Shown: positions 8,101 to 12,818 of the stretch, piece by piece
How positions within the stretch are numbered: position 1 is the stretch's first letter
Layout of the letters: every line of letters begins with the position of its first letter
Position numbers and translations under genes: made by a program
The notes under the pieces: generated by a model
Told to the model about the DNA's origin: nothing
Database searches by the model: none
The model's input: only the letters and a program-made list of their open reading frames with translations
Assembly: GCA_024695725.1 (NCBI GenBank)
Contig: JAILHQ010000045.1
Location: 1 to 12,818 of the forward strand
Direction of reading: 5' to 3'
Origin: Cyanobacteria bacterium RUI128
Lineage (GTDB): Bacteria; Cyanobacteriota; Vampirovibrionia; Gastranaerophilales; Gastranaerophilaceae
DNA: 12,818 nucleotides

Positions 8101-8245
8101 TCAGGATAATGTCAAAACAAACATTAAACCTATGAGAAAACTTGCAATACTGGAACGCTGCGGGTTCAAAGTCTGCAGATTCTCATATCGCGAATGGCTT
8201 CAGTCACAGGAAGCATGCGTAAACCGTATGACAAACTACCTATAA
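5132..8245 (+). CDS. SF1 (Upf1/Dna2-like) helicase fused to a Vsr-like nuclease domain
   Basis: The protein has 1037 residues. An unrecognised N-terminal region (~1-200) precedes a strongly acidic Asp/Glu/Ser linker (~198-235). The helicase core shows Walker A GPPGTGKS (338-345), DEAS (660-663), GDDKQLP (684-690), DEHFRS (739-744), GTAHSFQGDERD (854-865) and NVAITRAK (892-899). All are the expected SF1B DNA2/NAM7 motifs, so ATP-driven unwinding or translocation is likely. A ~200-residue helical, coiled-coil-like insertion (~430-625) separates motifs I and II. The C-terminus (~945-1037) resembles the REase_MTES_1575/Vsr-type fold: Glu952, Asp976, Glu986-Cys-Asp988-Gly, then RKLAILERCGFKVCRFSYREW. 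The ExD signature is kept, but the His usual after the DG in that family is not evident. Cytosolic, with no signal peptide. Role could be DNA repair or anti-phage defence. The TPR-glycosyltransferase follows after 15 bp. Confidence 0.9.
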   Translation: MLQEATRAINSAFNNSFVKKLSLYLHDCVREEVKSSTFRNLKADRDNKWIFLKEDDKLFTSDIEYLKLDGSDSKITEMMIQSELNQKEKYLIYGYMFLVGGNPKSRKKNEFLTPLLYMPCRLERNGININCMLTDEFLSLNTGALTSLMQKNGDEEEMEQLLEGLLNVVPTLPITEEKMEIFLTTLRSVIPDIEIALDHTDDIDEDNITKDTSSKSEESADDEEDDSSDDTEDTTTSKPSAKIEKIRLTSQCAIILTKRPSVTAGVLHELMQISEKPSGVYRETVLNVINEEYTQAKSVTIPPKNIENFNPITPLALSDSQASVIENIETSKLVSVYGPPGTGKSQTIVNLVAHLIANGKTVIVASRMDKAVDVVADRLNSLGAPYLALRAGRLNYQKQLSFQLQDLLSNKVDLDEDLDNNVLVDVSDMEDLLESIRDLEKKAENIIKLEKEWTEVGQEVAEKKKTTGTPQYIRGRLKRSELNQIKILCSELEKNLEKSGFFAGLNNYTGVNKLKKLLKLDFLDVNHGTLLKLNEELELADIICKAKDIEEEIQALGNIHVITEKIRTLKKKQKKLVTDILINKRREALKGLMRDQVKRQRLFIHSKSLIERKKSLQNRLLEAEDFKPLLEAFPCWCVTTYAASGSLPMKPGLFDVAIIDEASQCDIASCFPILYRAKRAVIVGDDKQLPHLSFLENAKEQSFMSKYEIADRYQLMWRFRTNSMFDIANYYSMRPVLLDEHFRSLPPIINFSNKEFYSDRIRVMRQNNPNEKVLEIVQVPDGKVDFDATRNLPETEALVKRVHEIIVDNERENPDNPVSIGIISPFRAQVEQIRISLGKVISDYMIEKHQIVIGTAHSFQGDERDIILISWAFANNSFPQSLTFLQKPNLFNVAITRAKNKMINFVSKDFTDLPEGLFRSYLSYIKEYEDKYQKIVNNEIDENKYKNSFEREVAETLRGLEYDIRAGVDIGGVSADIVVNDKFVIECDGVQDNVKTNIKPMRKLAILERCGFKVCRFSYREWLQSQEACVNRMTNYL

Positions 8246-8260
8246 AACGGGAAATCAGGA

Positions 8261-9724
8261 ATGGATAATAGTTTTCAAACAGCATTTGAATTTCACAAGA
8301 GTGGTAATCTTGACGAAGCTGAGAAACTTTATACCGAGATTTTGGAAAAAGACGACAAAAATGCTGAAGTCTGGAACTTACTCGGTATGCTTAATATGCA
8401 AAAATTCAAACTGAGTAAGGCGCAGGAATATATAGCAAGAGCGATTTCAATTAATCCAAACCCGTATTTCTTTGAGAATTTGGCAAAGGTTTATCTTGAA
8501 ATGGAGGACAGCGAAAAAGCGATTGAACTTTATACCGAACTTTTGAAGATAAAACCTGACAGTTTTGATTATCTGTTTAATCTTGCATCAGCCTACAAAC
8601 TTTCAGGAAACTACGAAAAGGCAACAGAAACTTATAAAAAAGCGGGCGAAATAAACCCTGATAACCCTGATACATTTTTCAACCTCGGACTGATATACGA
8701 CAATGAAGGAAAACCCGACGAGGCAATAAAATGCTATCAAAAATCACTTGAAATTGCCCCTGACGATATGGAAACAAGATACTTTACGGGGCTTGCATAT
8801 TTCAAAAACAGAGATTATAAAAACGGGCTGAAGTTTTTTGAAAGCAGATTATGTAAGCAATCTGCCCTGATGACACAGGTACAGACCTACCCGAATCTTG
8901 TCAGAAAAGCACCCGTTTGGGAAGGGCAGGATATTTCTGACAAAACACTTTACACCTACTATGAAGCAGGGTTTGGCGATGTTTTGATGTTCTCAAGATA
9001 CCTTCCGTTATTAAGACAACGCTGTAAAAAACTTATCTTTAAACCACAGGCACCGCTTGTTGAACTGTTTGAATACAACTTCCCGGATATTGAGTTTCAA
9101 AAATATTTCGTAAACGAGGACGAAATGGATTTTGATTATCATATCCCCGTACTAAGTGTTCCTTATGTTTTGGGGTTAAATGAAGATAACGGAATGTTTA
9201 CGGGCAAATCGGGATATTTAAAAGCTGATCCTGAAATAGTTAAAAAATACAAAATTGATTATTTCAATAACAACAAATTCAAAATCGGTATCAAATGGAG
9301 AGGGAACACCCACTACGAAATGGACAGGGTTATAGATATAAAATCATTTATAAAACTTTTTGACCTACCGAATACCCAGTTTTATTCTTTCCAAACCTTT
9401 GAGGGAGCAGAAGATTTGAATGAAATAATCAACGACTACAACATTGTTGATATCGGGAAAACCGTCACAAACTTCTCAGATACGGCAGGGGCATTAAAAA
9501 ACCTCGATTTGGTAATCTGTAACGATACCTCGCTTGTACACCTTGCAGGCGCAATGACAAAACCGTGCTGGGTACTATTGCCATATCTGTATAACTGGCG
9601 CTGGCATTTAGATTTAGAAAAATGCGACTGGTATGATACAGTAAAACTTTACCGTCAAAAAGAAACCGGAAACTGGGACGAAATCTTTAACAGAATGTAC
9701 AACGACTTAAAAAATATAATTTAA
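8261..9724 (+). CDS. TPR-repeat glycosyltransferase-like protein
   Basis: The product has 487 residues. The N-terminal ~190 hold about five TPR units (for example AEVWNLLGMLNMQ, SFDYLFNLASAYKLSGNYEKA, PDTFFNLGLIYDNEGKPDEA). The C-terminal ~290 residues look like the GT-B domain of the 'TPR-containing glycosyltransferase family' (GT9/GT41-like). Recognisable parts are EAGFGD (235-240), IGIKWRGN (342-349), the segment NDTSLVHLAGAM (421-432) typical of the nucleotide-sugar site, and WRWH (446-449). The substrate is not predictable; such proteins modify proteins or surface glycans. There is no signal peptide or membrane segment. The ATG is 15 bp after the helicase stop. AGGA abuts the ATG, so CGGGA (8248-8252), 8 nt upstream, is the more likely ribosome-binding site. 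Probably cotranscribed with the helicase. Confidence 0.85.
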   Translation: MDNSFQTAFEFHKSGNLDEAEKLYTEILEKDDKNAEVWNLLGMLNMQKFKLSKAQEYIARAISINPNPYFFENLAKVYLEMEDSEKAIELYTELLKIKPDSFDYLFNLASAYKLSGNYEKATETYKKAGEINPDNPDTFFNLGLIYDNEGKPDEAIKCYQKSLEIAPDDMETRYFTGLAYFKNRDYKNGLKFFESRLCKQSALMTQVQTYPNLVRKAPVWEGQDISDKTLYTYYEAGFGDVLMFSRYLPLLRQRCKKLIFKPQAPLVELFEYNFPDIEFQKYFVNEDEMDFDYHIPVLSVPYVLGLNEDNGMFTGKSGYLKADPEIVKKYKIDYFNNNKFKIGIKWRGNTHYEMDRVIDIKSFIKLFDLPNTQFYSFQTFEGAEDLNEIINDYNIVDIGKTVTNFSDTAGALKNLDLVICNDTSLVHLAGAMTKPCWVLLPYLYNWRWHLDLEKCDWYDTVKLYRQKETGNWDEIFNRMYNDLKNII

Positions 9725-9782
9725 ACCAATTAAGGTATTGAAATTTTATAAAAATAAATTATTAATATAGATAGAGGCATAT

Positions 9783-10064
9783 ATGAAAAAACTATTTTCT
9801 ATTTTAATATTATCAATGATTTTAATCGGACTGTGCCCGAAAAGTTATGCACTCAGTTTCAGTGAAAACACGGCATACACAAACTACGCATTAAACAGGG
9901 CGAAATTCTGCCCTAACGGTGCTTATGCGCGAAACAGATTTATGCGCCAGCAAAGAAATAACTATATATACACCCCGCAACAGGCAAGATATAACGGATA
10001 CAGAACGGGTATCGGCGGAACAGGTTATAACAATACATATTACTACAACCGATACAGACGATAA
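9783..10064 (+). CDS. Small secreted Tyr/Asn/Arg-rich protein
   Basis: The product has 93 residues. A clear Sec signal peptide (MKK, hydrophobic core, cleavage after S-Y-A at residue 23) leaves a ~70-residue mature protein with 12 tyrosines, many Asn and Arg, a single Cys and a GYRTGIGGTGYNNTYYYN-like C-terminal stretch. It is basic, probably flexible and exported to the periplasm or beyond. I know no family. The start is supported by AGAGG at 9772-9776, 6 nt before the ATG. The 58-bp gap to the glycosyltransferase has no terminator hairpin. A weak TTGAAA (9738-9743) may indicate its own promoter, but no good -10 follows at a usable distance. Confidence 0.75.
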   Translation: MKKLFSILILSMILIGLCPKSYALSFSENTAYTNYALNRAKFCPNGAYARNRFMRQQRNNYIYTPQQARYNGYRTGIGGTGYNNTYYYNRYRR

Positions 10065-10144
10065 TTATTGTAAAACTTTGTAAAAAACTGAAATAAAACG
10101 GGAATTTCAGGCAAGTTTGACCAAAAAATTTACTTTATATAAAC

Positions 10145-10152
10145 AAGGTAAG
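10145..10152 (+). promoter_or_regulatory. Ribosome-binding site that decides the 10156 start
   Basis: AAGGTAAG begins 11 nt upstream of the ATG at 10156. The in-frame TTG at 10117, 13 codons earlier, has only a poor CAGGCAAG in front of it. This favours the ATG and a protein beginning MVSFNGLNFNN. Confidence 0.55.
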
Positions 10153-10155
10153 TTT

Positions 10156-11403
10156 ATGGTTAGTTTTAATGGATTGAATTTTAATAATGTTGGCATGCCA
10201 ATGTCAACAACCGCACCGGCAGTTAATTTCACCGATGCTTATGAACAGTTGTCTGAGAAAAAGGACAACTTTGTAGCCGTTATGATTGCTAACGATAACA
10301 AAACCGATAAGAGAGCAAGTGCAACAGTAATAGCCGCAAACTTTTCCGCAATGGTCGCATGTGTAAAGGCAGGCATAAACATACTAAGAAAAGGGAAAGC
10401 TTACAAAAACCCGCTTACCGACTGGTTTATGAACGGTGCTAACACCTACATAAACTTTATGAACAGACACAACATAGGTCGTAACCCTCTCCACAACAAA
10501 GTTTTAGGCTACGGAACATATATAATCGGCTCAACTCTGCTCGGGGCAGGGCTTGGCTTTATTTTTGAGTGGTACAATACAGCAAGAAACACCATTGTAA
10601 ACGGAAAAATTTCCAACACAAAATCAGGTGTAAACGGCTCATGGATACAATCAGGGCTGAAATCATTATCTTCAACAGAAGAAGGAAAAGAACTTATTAA
10701 AAATTCTATTCATAAAAACAAAGATAAATCCATTACCGTAAAATTTAGCGGAATAAACAAAGAATATACCATAACAAAACAGGAACTAAAGGAAGCAAGC
10801 CGTTCCTATGTAACTTATCTGAACGATAACGGTGGAAAAGTAAGAGATTTTAAGAAGAAATTTTCAAAAGGTGACGGAGATGTTTTAGCGTTTGAACTGG
10901 CCTTTGAAAAGTATTGCAAAGATGTAAATAACGGAGCAGTAAAAGAAGATAAAATTCTCCCTAAAACAATGCAGTCCGTATCAGATACGGGGGATATCCT
11001 GTTTGCTAACGGTTCAGCAAACCAGCTCTATTACCTTCTGACAGGAAAATCAATCCATTATGATACAAAAGATCCGTCAAACGATGCGATAATGAAGATG
11101 TATTCTCATATCGGGGTAAACCGCTTTAAAGAAGACCTGCCACAAAACCCGAAAAGCTATGCCTGTGAAATAACGCTTGGAAACAACGACCAAAGCAGTA
11201 TTATAATCAGGGATAAATTCCGTCATTATAAATATTTAAACACCGACAAAAAATATGCAGTAACAGATGTTGACGGTAAATATATCACACTTGTTAATTC
11301 GGAAAAAACGAAAGAGTCTTATATATTACCAATTAAAAAGATAAATAATTATATTTCAACAGTGGACTGTGTAAAACTGGATGATAAAAAAGGGACTGTA
11401 TAA
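10156..11403 (+). CDS. Hypothetical membrane-associated protein
   Basis: The product is 415 residues from the ATG at 10156 (428 if the upstream TTG at 10117 were used). I do not recognise a defined family. The N-terminus (MVSFNGLNFNNVGMP) has no Sec signal. A moderately hydrophobic helix (~57-77) and a stronger glycine-rich membrane segment (~116-138, YGTYIIGSTLLGAGLGFIFEWY) lie in the first third. The remaining ~275 residues are soluble, Lys- and Asn-rich, with short beta-like stretches (SITVKFSGINKEYTITKQEL, ITLVNSEKTKESYILPI). The general look is one I associate with lineage-specific proteins of gut Melainabacteria, which I cannot verify here. It follows the small secreted-protein gene after 91 bp with no terminator between them. 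Its last codons form one arm of the downstream terminator. Confidence 0.75.
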   Translation: MVSFNGLNFNNVGMPMSTTAPAVNFTDAYEQLSEKKDNFVAVMIANDNKTDKRASATVIAANFSAMVACVKAGINILRKGKAYKNPLTDWFMNGANTYINFMNRHNIGRNPLHNKVLGYGTYIIGSTLLGAGLGFIFEWYNTARNTIVNGKISNTKSGVNGSWIQSGLKSLSSTEEGKELIKNSIHKNKDKSITVKFSGINKEYTITKQELKEASRSYVTYLNDNGGKVRDFKKKFSKGDGDVLAFELAFEKYCKDVNNGAVKEDKILPKTMQSVSDTGDILFANGSANQLYYLLTGKSIHYDTKDPSNDAIMKMYSHIGVNRFKEDLPQNPKSYACEITLGNNDQSSIIIRDKFRHYKYLNTDKKYAVTDVDGKYITLVNSEKTKESYILPIKKINNYISTVDCVKLDDKKGTV

Positions 11404-11418
11404 AATACAGTCCCTTTT
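11388..11418. terminator. Bidirectional intrinsic terminator between convergent genes
   Basis: A perfect 14-bp stem (11388-11401 with 11405-11418) around a 3-nt AAA loop has four A on the left and four T on the right, followed by CTTT. It can terminate transcription in both directions. It serves the hypothetical gene ending at 11403, whose last five codons and stop lie in the stem-loop, and the aldolase gene ending at 11437. Confidence 0.9.
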
Positions 11419-11436
11419 CTTTATAAAAACATCCGA

Positions 11437-12396
11437 TTAGTCGTCTGCGTGGCCAGCTGTACCTAAAACGTCACGCATTTTGTGCATAACCATTTCTTTA
11501 ACAGCAGTTCTGCCAGGTCCCATATATTCACGTGGGTCAAATTTTTCAGGGTGTTCAACAAAGAATTCTCTGATTGTTGAAGTCATTGCTAATCTCAAGT
11601 CAGTATCGATATTGATTTTAGCAACACCATGCTTAGAAGCATAGTTAAGCATGTCTTCAGGAACACCTTGAGCGTTTGGCAAGTTACCGCCAAACTTATT
11701 ACATTTAGCAACGAATTCTGCAGGAACAGATGATGAACCGTGAAGAACGATTGGATAGTCACCGAAACCTGCTTCTTTCAATGCGTCTTTAATTTCTTTA
11801 AGTCTTTCGAAGTCTAATTTAGCTTCGCCAGCAAATTTGTAAGCACCGTGAGAAGTACCGATAGCGATTGCCAAAGAATCACAACCTGTTTGCTTAACAA
11901 ATTCAACAGCTTCTTTAACGTTTGTGTATTTAGCATCTTTAGCATCAACGTTTACGTCGTCTTCAACACCTGCTAATTTACCTAATTCAGCCTCAACTGA
12001 AACGCCTCTTTCGTGAGCGTATTCAACAACTTTCTTAGTAACTGCAACATTTTCTTCGAATGGGAATCTTGAACCATCGATCATAACTGATGAGAAACCA
12101 CCGTCGATACATGCTTTACAGATTTCAAAATCTGCACCGTGGTCTAAGTGAAGTGCGATAGGTACAGTTGTTGTAGCCAATGCTGCTTCTACCAACTTGA
12201 TAAGGTATGTTTGGTTAGCATATTTTCTTGCACCTGCTGAAACCTGAAGAATGATAGGTGATCTTGTTTCTTCAGCAGCTTCTGCAATACCTTGTAAAAT
12301 TTCCATATTGTTAACATTGTAAGCACCGATAGCATATCCGCCAGCTAATGCTTTTTTGAACATTTCATTAGTTCCGACTAATTTTCTTTCGCTCAT
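11437..12396 (-). CDS. fba: Class II fructose-bisphosphate aldolase
   Basis: This 319-residue zinc-dependent TIM-barrel aldolase reversibly splits fructose 1,6-bisphosphate into glyceraldehyde 3-phosphate and dihydroxyacetone phosphate, in cytosolic glycolysis and gluconeogenesis. Visible motifs are HLDHG (83-87, catalytic Asp85 and zinc ligand His86), MIDGS (105-109), EAELG (135-139), GTSHGAYK (180-187, zinc ligand His183), VLHGSSS (217-223, zinc ligand His219) and the NIDTD phosphate/substrate motif (262-266). Length and order are complete and normal for the family. A near-perfect AAGGAGG (12403-12409) lies 6 nt before the ATG, in keeping with high expression. The gene is monocistronic as far as can be seen and ends at the bidirectional terminator. 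A tagatose-bisphosphate aldolase is the close alternative, but length and motifs favour FBP. Confidence 0.96.
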   Translation of the reverse strand: MSERKLVGTNEMFKKALAGGYAIGAYNVNNMEILQGIAEAAEETRSPIILQVSAGARKYANQTYLIKLVEAALATTTVPIALHLDHGADFEICKACIDGGFSSVMIDGSRFPFEENVAVTKKVVEYAHERGVSVEAELGKLAGVEDDVNVDAKDAKYTNVKEAVEFVKQTGCDSLAIAIGTSHGAYKFAGEAKLDFERLKEIKDALKEAGFGDYPIVLHGSSSVPAEFVAKCNKFGGNLPNAQGVPEDMLNYASKHGVAKINIDTDLRLAMTSTIREFFVEHPEKFDPREYMGPGRTAVKEMVMHKMRDVLGTAGHADD

Positions 12397-12440
12397 TATA
12401 AGCCTCCTTCTTTATAGTACATTTCCGCATCTCTTAAATT

Positions 12441-12469
12441 ACTATAAACATGGTTTGTTTACAACTATA
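12441..12469 (-). promoter_or_regulatory. Possible aldolase promoter overlapped by an operator-like inverted repeat
   Basis: On the minus strand TATAGT (12441-12446) is a plausible -10, giving a ~37-nt leader. The sequence 17 nt upstream is a second TATAGT (12464-12469) rather than a good -35. An inverted repeat, TATAAACA (12443-12450) and TGTTTACA (12456-12463), 7/8 matching with a 5-nt spacer, overlaps the -10 as a repressor site would. Identity of any regulator is unknown. Confidence 0.35.
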
Positions 12470-12482
12470 AATAATTATTTAG

Positions 12483-12490
12483 CATTATTG
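12483..12490 (+). repeat. Left copy of 8-bp direct repeat (candidate target-site duplication)
   Basis: CATTATTG occurs here and again at 12622-12629, exactly bracketing the 131-bp element. Neither copy extends beyond 8 bp, as expected for a duplication made on insertion. Confidence 0.55.
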
Positions 12491-12491
12491 A

Positions 12492-12523
12492 GGATACTAG
12501 GGCACTAGGGCAGGAGGGCAATA
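12492..12523 (+). repeat. Four octamers of GGGCACTA type (left arm)
   Basis: In strict 8-bp register: GGATACTA, GGGCACTA, GGGCAGGA, GGGCAATA, then a decayed GGAAAGGT. The right arm carries the same unit in reverse orientation. Confidence 0.75.
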
Positions 12524-12587
12524 GGAAAGGTTCTAAAATAATACTCAAAATATAATATATATACGGCAAAGCCGTATAAAATGAACC

Positions 12588-12619
12588 TAGTGCCTTAGTA
12601 TCTTAGTGCCCTAGTGCCG
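12588..12619 (-). repeat. Four octamers of GGGCACTA type, inverted (right arm)
   Basis: Read on the plus strand in strict 8-bp register: TAGTGCCT, TAGTATCT, TAGTGCCC, TAGTGCCG, the reverse complements of the left-arm unit. Variant order differs between arms, so the arms are not simple copies of one another along their full length. Confidence 0.75.
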
Positions 12620-12621
12620 TA

Positions 12622-12629
12622 CATTATTG
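12622..12629 (+). repeat. Right copy of 8-bp direct repeat
   Basis: Second CATTATTG, immediately right of the octamer element; see the left copy at 12483-12490. Confidence 0.55.
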
Positions 12630-12654
12630 TTTACAGTGAAATATATATTTACCC

Positions 12655-12818
12655 CTATTTGCCTAAAGCCCACTTGAACCCGAACGATAACATTACACCG
12701 TTTCGTCCGCCGTTTCTTATCATTGCCTGTCCAAATCCTGTGAAGCGTTCGCCCCATTTTCTCTGTACACCGATTCCGTATTCTACATAAGGGTCTACAC
12801 TCATTTCAGGTATTGATA
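12655..12818 (-). CDS. C-terminal end of an outer-membrane beta-barrel protein (partial)
   Basis: Only the last 53 codons are in the window; the 5' part lies beyond 12818. The translated end has alternating strands such as VDPYVEYGIGVQRKWGERF and RNGVMLSFGFKWALGK, closing with aromatic residues near the C-terminus. This is typical of the last strands of an autotransporter or porin-like barrel, where they form the BAM recognition signal. It implies an outer membrane. The stop TAG is followed by a 14-bp sequence also found at the left edge of the window. No terminator hairpin follows before the MITE-like element. Confidence 0.7.
   Translation of the reverse strand, partial: SIPEMSVDPYVEYGIGVQRKWGERFTGFGQAMIRNGGRNGVMLSFGFKWALGK

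Larger units (their letters stand above)
12491..12621. mobile_element. 131-bp MITE-like element built of octamer repeats
   Basis: This non-coding element is bounded by 8-bp direct repeats. Its ends are imperfect inverted repeats (12491-12507 against 12604-12620, 14/17, with a perfect 12-bp core ACTAGGGCACTA). Further in, AGGTTC (12528-12533) pairs with GAACCT (12583-12588). The centre is a perfect hairpin (TATACGGC 12560-12567, AAA, GCCGTATA 12571-12578) in AT-rich sequence. No transposase is present, so any movement would depend on an enzyme encoded elsewhere. It lies between the aldolase promoter and the 3' end of the barrel-protein gene. A static structured repeat is the alternative. Confidence 0.6.

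Noticed and set aside
9725..9782. Terminator or promoter between the glycosyltransferase and the small secreted protein
   Set aside because: No hairpin with a U tract exists, and TTGAAA has no good -10 at suitable spacing, so I did not list either as a feature.
10117..10155. TTG start 13 codons upstream for the hypothetical protein
   Set aside because: The ATG at 10156 has a better-placed AAGGTAAG and a more natural N-terminus; the TTG has a poor site.
12492..12619. Octamer array considered as a CRISPR
   Set aside because: Units are 8 bp with no spacers and occur in inverted arms; there is no leader or cas gene.
1..12818. tRNA, rRNA or intact insertion-sequence genes
   Set aside because: No cloverleaf with a CCA-type end, no rRNA-like stretch and no transposase motif were seen on either strand.

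Overview
This is an AT-rich (by eye over 60% A+T) 12.8 kb stretch of chromosome-like DNA from a diderm bacterium. Diderm is supported by several Sec signal peptides and by a C-terminal outer-membrane beta-barrel fragment at the right edge. My best inference is a gut 'Melainabacteria'/Vampirovibrionia genome (order Gastranaerophilales, non-photosynthetic relatives of cyanobacteria). That rests on overall composition, the density of TPR proteins, the lineage-specific look of the hypothetical proteins and the cyanobacterial-style REC-PAS kinase. No rRNA or marker gene is present to prove it.

Left block (1-4863, minus strand): a tight operon runs leftwards. It encodes a soluble sensor kinase with an N-terminal receiver domain (3289-4863), a NarL/FixJ-type response regulator (2599-3276), a membrane-anchored lysine-rich protein of unknown family (1125-2597) and a secreted or periplasmic TPR protein (13-1089). 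Gaps are 12 nt, 1 nt and an overlap or internal start. Two genes (kinase and TPR protein) have a -10 box placed so that transcription would begin on the A of the ATG, with no convincing Shine-Dalgarno, which suggests leaderless mRNAs.

Divergent spacer (4864-5131): it holds the predicted kinase promoter, a perfect intrinsic terminator facing left that serves no annotated gene, a possible ~90-nt small RNA ending at that terminator, a C7 tract, and a strong extended -10 promoter for the rightward genes.

Middle block (5132-11403, plus strand): a 1037-residue SF1 (Upf1/Dna2-like) helicase with a C-terminal Vsr-like/REase_MTES_1575 nuclease domain is followed after 15 bp by a TPR-glycosyltransferase. 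Then come a 93-residue secreted Tyr/Asn/Arg-rich protein and a 415-residue membrane-associated protein of unknown family. The last ends in a perfect bidirectional terminator.

Right block (11437-12818, minus strand): class II fructose-bisphosphate aldolase, with a strong Shine-Dalgarno and an operator-like inverted repeat. Beyond it lies a 131-bp MITE-like element built from octamer repeats in inverted arms around a perfect hairpin and flanked by an 8-bp direct repeat. The window ends in the 3' end of an outer-membrane beta-barrel gene.

The most unusual items are the octamer-built MITE-like insertion, the orphan terminator/small-RNA candidate, the helicase-nuclease fusion, the predicted leaderless starts, and a 14-bp sequence repeated over the stop codons of two distant genes.
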